Origin: Vicia villosa
Taxonomy: Eukaryota > Streptophyta > Magnoliopsida > Fabales > Fabaceae
Direction of reading: 5' to 3'
Assembly (NCBI RefSeq): GCF_029867415.1
Contig: NC_081183.1
Span: 113,869,061 to 113,933,060 of the forward strand
Length of the DNA: 64,000 nucleotides
Position numbers and translations under genes: made by a program
In this document: one piece after another, positions 38,395 to 49,066 of the stretch
How the letters are laid out: every line of letters starts with the position of its first letter
Position numbering within the stretch: position 1 is the first letter of the stretch
The notes under the pieces: generated by a model
What the model saw: only the letters and a program-made list of their open reading frames with translations
The model's database searches: none
Told to the model about the DNA's origin: nothing

Positions 38395-40335
38395 TAATGA
38401 GATAAGATATGTATGATCCATTACATAGAGGATCCTTCCATTCAACACCGACATATCTTATCTCACTTTGATACGTCTATTAAAATGTTATCAATTGAAT
38501 ATTGTCCAACTATCCATAATTTGGTAGACAACACAAGGAGAAAATTTCTATGGAAAACTTTCCTTGATTCATATTCCCATCCATTGATAACATTGAAAGT
38601 TAAACTTTCAAAGGACATAAATGCAATAGAAAGTGAATAGTCACTCTGATATATCCAAATCATTATCGATCACCAATATCTTAGAATGTCCAATAATCTG
38701 CGGATGCTTGAGTGATGGCAAAAATCCAAGTGGATTGACAATCCTAACTCCAATTTCACAAGGTTAACTTTTCAAATTGTTTGAAAATGCTTCCCATGGA
38801 TTGGTAATGTCTTGAAAGTCTAAGATTCCACGAAGATTGAAATTCGCTAACTATTGGATGTTGGGTTCACTACCCTTGTCCACGTAAAAAGATTTCAATA
38901 CTTCAAGTTTCTTTTATTTTCCTATTTCCTTTGGTATTTTTCTCACTTTAGTTGTGGAATTCAAATAACATTGGTTAACGAGTTTATGGAAATTCACGGG
39001 AAAGTTTCCAAAATTTCCACATTCCTTTAGTTTCAGTATTTGTAACTTTAAAAGTGAGCACAAAGAATCACAAAGTATTTTTATTCTATTATGAGAAAGG
39101 TCGAGATGAAGGAGATGTTTAATATCACCAATTATATTTGAAAACTCAATAATCAAATAAATATAATACACATTAATTTGAGTCGGGAGAAAATTTTGAA
39201 CAACATCTTAGATTTTCATGCTCAATACATATCGAGGTTGATTGAAATTTATATATAGCCGTAGAAGTGTTCGAGTCTATTAGGGTTGTGTAACGACTTG
39301 AATACTTTGGAAACTCCAAGTTCATCATACATAAATGAAATTTGACAAGTCTTTTGTCATATACTTTGTGCTTTTTGAACTTTTAAGGTGAAGTAGAAAG
39401 TTGCACAAACATAATTTGCTAAATGATGCATTACAAAACAATGTTTGTATTTTCTTGACTATTCAAAAAGTAATCTCGATAATAGTTAGTTGAAGTATCT
39501 TTCACCGACCTTTTTCATAGTCCTACTCTTTTGTGAGGGCATGGCAAATTTTGTTTAGCTATCTACAGGGAAGTTAATTGATTCGTTTCGAATAGGTAAC
39601 CTTTAGGGAATAATGTGTAGTAAGCATAACACCTTTTAAAGATGAGATGAAAGGTTTTTATAACTCAACATCAAAGTTGCTATGATTTCTTTTTCGTTTT
39701 TATGTCCCCTATCTTGTTTTCCAATATACCGTTCCACTCCAATAAAGTTATTTTTGTTGATAGTTGAACTCCCAAGGATTTCAAGGCTAGAGGCAATTAA
39801 TTGTATTTTTTGATGATCTTCTTATCAATATGTTCAAATTGAGGAACGATTTTATCTCGAAACGAATGCTTACAAAATAATTCCAAGCATGGTTCTTATT
39901 TTATCTACTCAAGCATATGCATTTTAGATGATTTCACGGCAGTAAGAGTCACCTCAATGCATGGAATGACCAATATTTTGCTTCCTTGAGCCTCGTGATT
40001 AAGAGGAGCTAGCAAAGCTTTTCATTTATCGTGGTTCTTATTCCAAATGTCATCGAAAATAAGAAGAAACCTCTTATGAGAACGTTTTTTCTTCAATTTT
40101 GATTAAAGCTTGTTCAACGGCATGACGCCATTGATTGAAATGTTGATTTATGCGAGGGTGTCCTTTCTTGTCCTAAGAGTATTAAATTCATCATAAACAA
40201 ATACCCAAACTATATGATCAAATGTACTCTTTATCCTTGAGCCACTTAATAAATGTGTTACCCATACTAGTTAGAGCAATTAATGATAATCTCTTTGTCA
40301 CCCTCTCTACCATATACAAAAGGTTTCAAAGGAAA
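38395..40335 (-). pseudogene. NLR copy F, decayed, minus strand
   Basis: The longest minus-strand NLR copy. Near 40335-40240 it starts with a VYGRE...DKEIII region and a ruined P-loop. Kinase-2 is at about 40080-40040 (LLIFDDIWNKN-like), followed by the GSKILV region, ARC2 and then LRRs. The LRR frame 39171-38914 contains HLLHLDLSHNRIKIL and VRKIPKEIGK. All frames are interrupted. Partner of copy E in a tail-to-tail pair. Confidence 0.8.
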
Positions 40336-40641
40336 CGAGGCATGAATTGCGTGTTTGGAATTTCGGTGAGTTTTTAATGTGATAGTTGATAGTTTCTGTT
40401 CATCATGTGTTTGAATGCTTATTTCTAATTATTGTAAGCTATTCTTGTAGTGTCATGGAGGTTAGAACCATAGATAGTTAGATTGGTCTGTCTATATGAA
40501 CATTCAAAGTTTTTTTTTTTACCAATTTTTCTTGGTAAAACAAAACCATAAGACAGAACATGAACAAAATCTACAATTTTTTGTTTTCATCGTTTACTAG
40601 ATTTATGCAATAGAAACAAAATCTACAAAGTTATTTTATGA

Positions 40642-40698
40642 GACACCCTAGACATGTTGAACCACCCTTTCCTTGCTGCATTGTATGCTTCCTTTCAG
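40642..40698 (+). pseudogene. Phototropin-type kinase exon, truncated copy 2
   Basis: The last 19 codons of the same exon as at 35218: [19 protein letters not shown], ending CAG before GTTTGAAACTCC. The following intron-like sequence also matches copy 1. This shows that kinase exon, spacer and NLR flank were duplicated as one block. The 5' part of the exon is replaced by unrelated sequence. Confidence 0.6.
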
Positions 40699-41060
40699 GT
40701 TTGAAACTCCACTATTATTTCATAGTATTATTAAAATTGTTGTTTTATTAAATAAAAATGGTTTCCAAAATCAATTATAAAAATAACAATAGCTGGTTTT
40801 AAAAAAAAAAAAACAATTAAATTTAAAATAAAAATAATCAATTTTTTTTAATCTAAATATATAAATAACCAATTTAAAAATGGTTTTGAGAAAATAATTG
40901 GTTTAAACTGGATTTGTATAAAAAACCGGTTACGTATCCATAACACAATCAATTTTGCTCTAAGTGATAGAAGAAATATTTTTATGGGCAACAATCAATT
41001 AATTTTCATTTTATAAAACAGGTTAATTTTGTAAAAGTTATCCACTTGAATATGTTTAAG
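40699..41060. other. NLR 5' flank, left part, ending at MULE-C
   Basis: Homologous to 35580-35935. It is cut at 41060 by the transposon and continues at 48338. The last ten bases (tatgtttaag) are the left target-site copy. Confidence 0.65.
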
Positions 41061-41664
41061 GATTTTTTTTCTGTACTGCCACTAAAACGAAAAAGATATA
41101 CCATAATGCCCCAAAGTGAAAAAAAATTATCAAGATGCCACTTTTCTTGTTTGGGTCCGGCCACCCCTTGGACGGACAGGTGAAGAAATTTTTTGCATAG
41201 TTTGGGTCCGGCCAGGGGTGGGCCGGACCGTAACTGGGCCTTTTTTTTTTTATTTTTTTTTTGTTTTTTTTTGTTTAAATGATTATTAAAGTGTATAATT
41301 GATATTTTATTTTAATTAAAGATTAAAAAACATTAAAATTAAATAAAAAACATTAAAATTAAAATTAAATACATTAAAATTAAAATTAAATACATTAAAA
41401 TTAAAATTAAAATTAAATACATTAAATAAAAAATTTGATATAAGTGAAGAGATTAATTATAAAAAATTGTTTTTTTATTATAATATAATTAAATATATTT
41501 ATATTCAATTAAATATAATAAAAAATATTATAATATAATTAAAATTAATTATTTGCCAATTGATTTATTATTATAAATAATAATTAAAATATAATAAAAT
41601 GTAATAAAGAACATTATAATATATTTAAAAAAACATACATTTGCCAATATTTATTTTATTATTA
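41061..41664. repeat. MULE-C left terminal inverted repeat (about 0.60 kb)
   Basis: The outer about 180 bp align to the reversed right end with roughly one mismatch in six by eye. They hold two inverted motifs, GTCCGGCCACCCCTTGGACG (from 41155) and GTCCGGCCAGGGGTGGGCCG (from 41206). The inner AT-rich part (about 41440-41664) matches the right repeat more closely. The left repeat is longer because of expanded 'acattaaaattaaaattaaat' units at 41335-41420. Confidence 0.85.
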
Positions 41665-41704
41665 TAAATAATAATTAAAATATAATAAATAATAATTAAA
41701 ATGT

Positions 41705-41827
41705 ATGTGTGGGTTCGGCCAATAGATGGACGAACATTTGTGGGTTCGGCCAATAGATGGACGAACATGTGTGGGTTCGGCCAATAGATGGACGAACATG
41801 TGTGGGTTCGGCCAATAGATGGACGAG
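41705..41827. repeat. Four 31-bp tandem repeats upstream of the small ORF
   Basis: Units start at 41711, 41742, 41773 and 41804 (gggttcggccaatagatgga then cgaacatgtgt), nearly identical. They end 30 bp before the TATA box of the small ORF. Their GGNNCGGCCA...TGGACGAAC plan resembles the TIR motif. Confidence 0.93.
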
Positions 41828-41856
41828 GGCATATATTTTATTATTATTTTTTTGCC

Positions 41857-41864
41857 TATAAATA
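41857..41864 (+). promoter_or_regulatory. TATA box of the small MULE-C ORF
   Basis: TATAAATA at 41857-41864, preceded by C and about 65 bp before the ATG at 41929, standard plant core-promoter spacing. The four 31-bp repeats lie just upstream. Confidence 0.6.
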
Positions 41865-41928
41865 AGACTGTACAACCACATTTCCAATCACATCAGTTGC
41901 AATTGAAGGTATAGTGTTACTATTGGAG

Positions 41929-42243
41929 ATGTCTGAGGAACCCCTTCCAACGTTTCCACCTATGAGGAGAGATGCAACATTATTTTTTTCAGCAACAAAG
42001 CCTCCGTTGAAGATCAAACTATGGAACACCCAAACTTTCGAGCATCTACAGAGGCACTTGATCGGATGGTTAGACGATAACATTCTCGAGGGTGAAAAGA
42101 TAAGGAAAATTGAAAGGCTGGTCACGGAGAAAGCCCCAAATGGAGTAGTAACTCGTTCTTGGAGAGCCGTGAAAAATGACGCTGGTGTCCTTATGATGAT
42201 GCTAGGACCACACGATATTGTGTTGATGGTTGTAATCTCTTAG
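41929..42243 (+). CDS. Small MULE-C protein, 104 aa, unknown function
   Basis: I do not recognise this protein. The ATG at 41929 (MSEEPLPTFPPMRRDATLFF) is the first ATG after a good TATA box, and the frame runs to TAG at 42241-42243. It is basic in the middle (LKIKLWNTQTFEHLQRHLIGW, then LEGEKIRKIERLVTEKAP) and ends hydrophobic (AGVLMMMLGPHDIVLMVVIS). No membrane helix is certain. It lies between the left TIR and the convergent transposase 3' end, where MuDR-class elements sometimes carry an accessory gene. It could be a third element gene or a captured fragment. Promoter placement supports expression; codon-level conservation cannot be tested here. Confidence 0.5.
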   Translation: MSEEPLPTFPPMRRDATLFFSATKPPLKIKLWNTQTFEHLQRHLIGWLDDNILEGEKIRKIERLVTEKAPNGVVTRSWRAVKNDAGVLMMMLGPHDIVLMVVIS

Positions 42244-42339
42244 AATATGTTTGTGTTGATGGTCGTTTTAAGTGTTTCATGTGTGGTTGTTTTATTTGTA
42301 GCGGTCTTTATTTCGATGTCATTGAATGTTGTATTGGTA

Positions 42340-42538
42340 ATGTGAAATGTTGTTTTAGTTATGTTTAATGTGAAATGTTGTTTTAGTTATGTTTAATGTG
42401 AAATGTTGTTTTAGTCATTGATGGTTGCAAACTCAATTAAAAAAACATTATATTACATTCATAAAGCTAGTTTTAGTAAACATTAAATAAAGCTAGTTGA
42501 AGTAAACATTAAATAAAGCCAGTTGAAGTAAACATTAA
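42340..42538. repeat. Two short tandem repeats between convergent 3' ends
   Basis: Three copies of a 28-bp unit (tgtgaaatgttgttttagtt...) at 42341, 42369 and 42397, then three copies of a 26-bp unit (aaagctagttgaagtaaacatt...) at about 42463, 42489 and 42515. The second array overlaps the last codons and stop region of the transposase (stop at 42537-42535). They may hold its terminator or poly-A signals. Confidence 0.85.
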
Positions 42539-45077
42539 GGAGGCCTATTGGACGGGCCTGATACATTTGGACATTTACTTCGGATATGGCCAACTTCACG
42601 GCATATCCCACACATTCTCTTTTCCTTTTCCACGTCGTCCATTTCGGTTCGAATCCGAGTACTGTTAGGGCGGCCTCTTTTTTTCCTACGCATAGTTTCG
42701 TCATGACAAAGAGTAGGCCCTCTATATTGAGGCCAATTGTCTTGATGTGGGAGGATCTGGAAGCTTTGTTGGTAGACTTTAAAAACATGTTGTATCTTGA
42801 ACACGTCGGGTATGTGAATGGTGTAGTCTTGGCGTATACTTTCACATGCTGCAATCACATGTGAGCAAGGCAAATGGAACGCTTGAAATTTTCCACAATC
42901 ACATGTTCGCTTTCGCAAATCAACACCGTAAGTACCAGTTGGACGACCATCGTTGCGGTTTATTCTTTCGGCCACCATAAAATAGAACCTCTCCCGGTCA
43001 AACTGGTAAACATTATGACTGCTTGCTTTGTTGACTTCTTCAGTCATCCCCTTGATACACTTGTCTGTAAAAGTTTGGCCTGATGTCAACCTCTTTGTCC
43101 ATTCATGTCCGCGTTGACCAAATAATGCTCCCATCCGAAAATATGTGGCCGAAAACAAAGACGCTATTGGAAGATTTCTGGTAGCCTTTAGCACAGAGTT
43201 CATTGCTTCTGCAAGGTTAGTCGTCATGTGTCCCCATCGTTGCCCTCTATCAAACGCCCTTGCCCACTTCTCCCTGGGGATATTTTCAATCCACTCCATA
43301 GCATCTCTATTTGTCTGACGAATTTCGGTTCTATAGTAATTGTACGTTGACTCCGTCAATGCATATCCTGTCACAAATAATAAACATGTCAAGAAACCGA
43401 CAAAGTGAAATAAACATGTCAAAAATTTACTTCATAAATATCAACCAGACTATTACCCATGTTGACGAGTTTTTTACGTAGTTCTTTGTCTCTAATCGCA
43501 CGCATAAAATTTTGCGCGATATGCCTTATGCAATAGACATGTGATGACGGAGGATTTTGCCATCCATTTGCAGGATCATCGTAGGCACCTTTAATCGATG
43601 GATGTCTGTCTGATATTAGGCATAGATTGGGTTGGGGTGTCACATGGATTCTTAGATTACGAAGGAAAAAACTCCAAGCATCCTTGGTTTCACCCTCGAC
43701 AATAGCGAAAGCAATTGGAAAAATGTTACCATTCCCATCCTGCGCCACAGCCATCAACAATGTCCCTTTGTACCTTCCATACAACCATGTTCCGTCGACT
43801 TGAACAATTGGCTTGCAATAGGCAAAACCATGGATGCAAGGTTGAAAAGCCCAAAATAGACGATGGAATATCATCTTATCACCCAACTGACTTCCTTCGT
43901 TTGAAAATGCAGGTAAAGTTTCCAAGTCTATTATCATTCCAGGCAGATATGTTTTCATTACCAATAACCATCGTGGAAGGTCATTGTAAGATGTCTCCCA
44001 GTTTCCATACAAGGATTCTATGGCCTTTACCTTTGCAATCCACGCTTTCCTGTAAGATATATTATAACCATACTTTCCTGTTATATGAGAAATTATGAGC
44101 TTTACCTTAATTGAGGGGTCGGTGTTAACCAAATCTCTGATGCAGTGAGAGACAATATCTGATGTAAGTTGTCTATGATCTTGCGACATTGAAGTGGTTG
44201 TGCAGACATGTGGTCCACTCAACTTACCTATCATCCACTTAGAATTCTTCTTGCGAACGGATGCTCTACATTTGAATTTGCAAGTTGGATTTTTGCATTT
44301 GATGACATATCTTTTCGTGTCAGATTTGTATACCCAATAATCAAGATTATTGGTGATATGCCAATGTTGAATAGCAGCAACGCACTCCTCCTTGTCTTCA
44401 AACTCCATTCCTTCATATAAATCAACATCACTATAGTTTGTTATGTGGGAACCAAAAATTGATTCAGACGGTGTCTCTTCTAAACAAATATTTCGCATGT
44501 GATCCGGTGGGGCGTACATGCTAATCGGTCGTGCAAGTGTAGGCTGCGACGGCTCAACATCATCGGGTTCATTGTCATCACCAAAAAGATCTTCATATTG
44601 CACTTCTTGTATTTCATCCTCACTGTACTCGTCCACCTGTTCGTCGGGTATAAATGGTTCGTTGTTTTGGGTTGGCTCTTCATCAGTGGGTTGGCTCAAA
44701 CCGTATTGATGCGAATGAGACTCTTGCGATTGGTTAATGGGAGGACTAACAATATGAACATATAGCTCCATATCGTCAAGAGGAGCAAACGAATTGTGAC
44801 ATTCGAACATCACTTTAACGCCATCGTCGTCCTCTATTGGTTTCATGACGTAAAAAATGATACCGCTTTCTCCATTAAACAAAGGAAGTCGATAAATAAT
44901 TTCACTTACAGGAAGTTGCAATTTTGTTTCGATCCGTTCCTTCAAATGCATAAAATCGGCTCTACAATGCACTTTGAAACGTTTTGTTTCGGTATTACTA
45001 AACGAAAAACCGTTGGTTAGATCGTTACTGATAACACCATTGTAATGCACTGAACAAATAATGTTTCTCTGAGCCAT
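42535..45077 (-). CDS. mudrA-like: MuDR-type MULE transposase, two exons, intact
   Basis: Catalyses MULE excision and insertion in the nucleus by binding the TIRs. Exon 1 is 45077-43457, the 89-bp intron is 43456-43368, and exon 2 is 43367-42535; 817 aa, no internal stop. Order: PB1-like N-terminal region (1-110), acidic linker, MuDR DNA-binding domain with CKNPTCKFKC (about 220-295), then the DDE core with VQVDGTWLYG (Asp 428), LISDRH (Asp 490), CIRH (516-519) and probable Glu 594 in TTNLAEAMN. A SWIM zinc finger C-D-C...C-S-H follows (696-710), then an AT-hook-like KKRGRPN (about 768-774) and a CX2CX4HX4C zinc knuckle (793-806). The ATG at 45077 is preferred; an upstream in-frame ATG at 45161 would add a 12-bp-repeat-encoded leader. 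Divergent from the PMD gene. Confidence 0.93.
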
Positions 45078-45642
45078 TGAAGTGAATCTATATTTGTTTT
45101 CTGAAGAAATAAATTTTGAATGTGTGTTTGAATGTGTGTTTGAATGTGTGTTGCTATACATTTATCAGTCAAAGTGGTATTAATACTGTGCCAACCAAAG
45201 ATGGACACGTAGGGAATCCACCAGGCAAAGGACGAATCATGTTTCAGTCCAACCAGGGGTGGGACGGACGACAACTAGACACAAGGGAGTCCGTCCAAGG
45301 GTGGGACGGACGACAACTAGGATAGTTGGAGTTCGTCCAAGGGTGGGACGGACGACAACTAGGCTCAATTTTCGCTGCATGCATGCATGGATTTGTCCCA
45401 TCAACCATTGTGTTATCAAATCAAATAGTAAAAGCATGCAATAGAGTCTAATATATGTTGGATAATAGCATGCTCCATATATTGCATGCATTACACTTGT
45501 TTGTCCAATGGATTCTACAATGCATTTGCTTTTACTATAAATTTAACATATCATTATCACTCCAAACTCATAACATCTTCCAAATTTCATACATTGCATA
45601 TTCATCTGAAACACATAATTATCACTACCACAATCACACAAC
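45078..45642. promoter_or_regulatory. Divergent promoter region of transposase and PMD gene
   Basis: 565 bp between the two start codons. From left: a 12-bp repeat (tgaatgtgtgtt, three copies, about 45117-45154), then three 42-bp tandem units at about 45246-45371, each carrying GGGTGGGACGGACGACAACTAG, preceded in the first by GTCCAACCAGG. This motif is close to GTCCGGCCAGGGGTGGGCCG in both TIRs. A TATA-like ctataaat near 45536-45543 precedes the PMD start by about 100 bp. No equally clear TATA was seen for the transposase. Confidence 0.6.
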
Positions 45643-47870
45643 ATGTCTGGTTTGCTTGCTTTGGGAAATAATCATCGAGGCACGAGAGAGAACGTGGCTG
45701 CATTCGTACGTATTGTAAATTTGTTACTAGTATTCTTGTACGTATTTTTCACTATTTATTGTTTTTGTATACTAACCAAATTATATATTTTTTGTATAGG
45801 ATGAGTCTAAAAGGTTTAGACTACATAATCATATGTTTGACAGGGAGCCAAGTGAGGCTATCAAGCCTTACTTAGAAAGAGCCGGGTTTGGGATTGTCTC
45901 TAAAATCAACTTTAGAAGTGTTGATTCTAAACTTGTAATTGCGATGCTTGAGAGGTGGAGGCCTGAAACACACACGTTTCATTTGCCGACCGGTGAATGT
46001 ACAATCACATTAGAGGATATAAATATGTTGTTTGGCCTCCGCGTAGATGGGAGAGCTGTAGTAGGTGAGACCGAAGGTCCCGATTATGCTTGTATCGATG
46101 CTTTAGGCATACAACCGGTCGGTTATAGGGTGAAGGGTTCGGTAAAATTAACATGGATACACGACGAGTTGATTGAATTAGAAACCCATTCTCAACAAAC
46201 CGAGGAGGAAAATATACTGCATGCAAAATTATATATCTTAAGTATGATTGCTGTTTTATTTCCTGATAAATCTCATAGTGTATTGCATTCTTCTTGGTTC
46301 AAATTTGTCAAAGATTTTGATGAATGTGGCAAATATAGTTGGGGATCCGCGTGTTTGGCTTACCTTTACAGGGAGATGTGCAAAGCATGTCGTGTAGGAT
46401 GCATGAGTGTTGGAGGATGCTCACTCATTCTCGCTGTGTGGACATACTATCGTATTCCACAACTTGCTCCAAGGAGTGAAATTGCTCCATCCTATCCATA
46501 CGCCACTAGGTAAATTCTTTACTCTATATATTTATTTTTCCAATAAATTAACGCATAGTCCTAATTGAACTTTTTAAATATGCAAGATTTGCACAACGAG
46601 GTATGGAGTATTACTCATCTCCAAATACTTTTCTTGATGGATATCGTTTCATTTTGGATCACATGGTCCAAGGAGATGTAAGTTATTTTCCAAGCCATAT
46701 ACTAAATCTTTCATTTACTTGAATACGACTCTTATATTTATTTATGTCTTACAGTTTTTGTGGAGGCCTTACGAAGAATATCCTCATCGCACTCAACGAG
46801 AAGCTCGAGCGTGGAGTGCAACTACATATATTATCTGTTTTCATATTGTGGAAATGCATCACGCCGACAGGGTTAGGCTTCAATTTGGTTTTACGCAAAA
46901 CATCCCTCAACCCCCGAGGTGTCTTGGAGATCATCACTTGGTGACGAAGAATGATGTAAAGGATTGTAATTATCGACATGTGAACATTCACGAGAACAAT
47001 GAGTGGAAAGGTAGAAAAAACTTAATAATGACAGGTGAGTTGAGTACTACTTTACGACACACCGATAATTATATGCAATGGTTAAGAAATATTCCATTGT
47101 TATATTTGTCGAAAGAAACGTATTTGGCAGACCCTCGTTATTATCCTTCCTCTACATCAACCCCACAAACAACCTTTCATCAACAAATCCCACAATCATT
47201 CCAACCAACACCACAATTCCAACAAACACCACAATTCCAAACAACACCACAGTTCCAACCAACAACACAATTCCAACAAACACAATTCCAACAACAAACT
47301 TCTTCCTTTCCACAAACATACCAACACACTCAAACCACACAACAACACACATTTTTTGCCACCCCATCTCAAATTCCAACCCCTTACACCTCAACCCCGC
47401 AAACAAACTACTACTATCACCAAGAACAATATCAACAATCAACACTTCGACCACCGCTACATAACACCCCAATCCCTCAACCCGACTTCGACCAATCATA
47501 CTCCCAATCTCAACCGCTTTCCTCCGCCCCTTCACTCTCCCAACAACAATATACCTTTGACACGACGAATGTCTACTATCCACCATTTCAAGCACAAATG
47601 GCACAACCCGTTGTGGCGTCCGATAAACCAATCCTTGAAATGACCGATGAGGAATTACTTAATTTACCACCATTAACTACAGAACAACTGGCTAGTTTTA
47701 TGGATGGTGGTCCGTCGCATCAAAACGATGATCTTTCAAGTGACGATTCTCCACAAAGACAACCTCCACCAGACAACGAGCAACCGTTACGCAAGAGTAA
47801 AAGAGTACCGATACCCAAAAAATGTTTATCTGGGGGTCATATGGTCCAACCAAAGCCCAAAAAAAAATAG
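45643..47870 (+). CDS. Plant mobile domain (PMD) protein of MULE-C, intact
   Basis: Aminotransferase-like PMD family; host relatives (MAIN, MAIL1) act in nuclear silencing and genome stability. Here it is transposon cargo of unknown role. Exons: 45643-45705, 45800-46509, 46587-46677 and 46755-47870, all GT-AG and frame-preserving; 659 aa, no internal stop. It starts MSGLLALGNN. The PMD signature WRPETHTFHLPTGECTITL is at about residues 74-92. YSWGSACLAYLYREM, FLWRPYEEY and RVRLQFGFTQNIPQPP follow. Residues about 418-566 are Gln/Thr/Pro-rich, with repeated FQ(Q/T)TPQ units. The basic tail KSKRVPIPKKC...KPKKK could be a nuclear signal. Divergent from the transposase. It differs strongly from the MULE-B PMD. 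Confidence 0.88.
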
Positions 47871-47898
47871 GCTTTTTTTTCCTTGTAGTTTATATGGT

Positions 47899-48327
47899 GA
47901 ATAAAATAAATATTGGCAATTGTATGTTTTTTTAAATATATTATAATGTTTTTTATTACATTTTATTATATTTTAATTATTATTTATAATAATAAATCAA
48001 TTGGCATTATAAATTAATTTTAATTATATTATAATATTTTTTATTATTATTAATTATATTATAATAAAAAAACAATTTTTTATAATTAATTTCTACACTT
48101 ATATCAATTTAAAAAAAAAAAACAAAAAAAAAAATCAAAAAAAAAAAGGTGTAGTTAGCGTCCGGCCCACCCCTGGCCGGACCCAAACTACGAGAAAAAG
48201 GCCTTCATCCGTCCGTCCAAGGGGTGGCCGGACCACAAGAGAAAGTGTGGCACATTGGTAATTTGATTTCACTTTGTGGCATTATGGTATATTTTTTTCA
48301 TTTTTGTGGCATTACAGTAAAAAAATC
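47899..48327. repeat. MULE-C right terminal inverted repeat (about 0.43 kb)
   Basis: Reverse complement of the left repeat. It begins inside with 'aataaaataaatattggcaa' just after the PMD stop and ends ...ACAGTAAAAAAATC at 48327. The GGCC/GGAC motifs are at about 48159-48183 and 48210-48232. Confidence 0.87.
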
Positions 48328-48337
48328 TATCTTTAAG

Positions 48338-48469
48338 TCTGGTAATAATAATGGGATTAGAATATTAGTTCTGGTTTGTGTAGAAGCATGCGAAGTCCTA
48401 ACCTCAAAGATCCATGATGGGTGATTCTTGAGTTATTATCTTTCTAAGTAGATACACTTATCAAGCATA
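48338..48469. other. NLR 5' flank, right part, after MULE-C
   Basis: Continues the flank interrupted at 41060 (gtctggtaataataatggga...), matching 35944-36060. Confidence 0.65.
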
Positions 48470-49066
48470 AAGTGACACACTTATAAGTTGTCAAACACAA
48501 TTGTTGATCTTAAATATTAAACATTTATGCCATCTAGATCTTTCTCGGACTAGAATAAGAAAATTTAAGAAAATTTGGAAGAGTTTCCGGTGAATTTTCA
48601 TAAACTCGTTAACTTCTATTATTTAGATTTCTCCAAAACTAAAGTGAAAAAAATACCAAAGAAAATAAGAAAATTAAATAATCTTGATGTATTGAGTTCT
48701 TTTTTCGTGAACAAGGGTTGTGCAACCCAATATCAACCGTTAGAAAAGTTCAATCTTCACGTAAAACTAATGATTTTAGATCTTCAAAATATTGTCAATC
48801 TATTAGAAGAATGTTCAACCAATCTGAAAAGTCAACTTAACCTTGTGAAATTGGAGTTAACATGTAAGATTTTTTCCACAATATCAAGTATTGTATCCTT
48901 AAAGTTGAGCAATTTTAGAAAATGCATTTTGCTTCATTCACTTAGAGTTTTGCCATCACTCAAGCATTTGCTGATTAGTTGGAGTACTAGGAAAACTTTC
49001 ATCTATCCATATTTCCATCCATTCATATCATTGAAAGTTAAACTTTCCAATGATGGAAATGTAATA
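48470..49066 (+). pseudogene. NLR copy G, LRR part only
   Basis: A 164-codon frame at 48575-49069 (EEFPVNFHKLVNFYYLDFSKTKVKKIP, then LNNLDVLSSFFVNKGCATQYQPL) is the longest open LRR segment of any copy. Between the 5' flank and this point the NB-ARC is missing: the sequence jumps from flank to LRR near 48465, an internal deletion. Tail-to-tail with copy H. Confidence 0.78.

Larger units (their letters stand above)
41061..48327. mobile_element. MULE-C: complete Mutator-like element with three genes
   Basis: A 7,267-bp element. The ends are long inverted repeats, GATTTTTTT.CTGTA.TGCCAC... on both sides. They are flanked by TATGTTTAAG (41051-41060) and TATCTTTAAG (48328-48337), a 9-10-bp duplication with one mismatch. 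The uninterrupted paralogue at about 35930-35950 (atatgcttaagtctgataa) confirms the insertion site. Contents: a small plus-strand ORF, a minus-strand MuDR-type transposase without internal stops, and a plus-strand PMD gene without internal stops, with tandem-repeat promoters between them. The element has the parts expected of an autonomous one. Confidence 0.92.

Noticed and set aside
41914..41928. Upstream start for the small MULE-C ORF
   Set aside because: The codon at 41914 is GTG; the first ATG is 41929.
45078..45161. N-terminal extension of the transposase from the ATG at 45161
   Set aside because: The added residues come from a 12-bp tandem repeat in the promoter (HSNT units) and a good ATG follows at 45077; kept only as an alternative.
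47152..47631. A 159-codon minus-strand frame rich in Val/Gly
   Set aside because: It is the reverse of the Gln/Thr/Pro-rich repeat region of the PMD gene.
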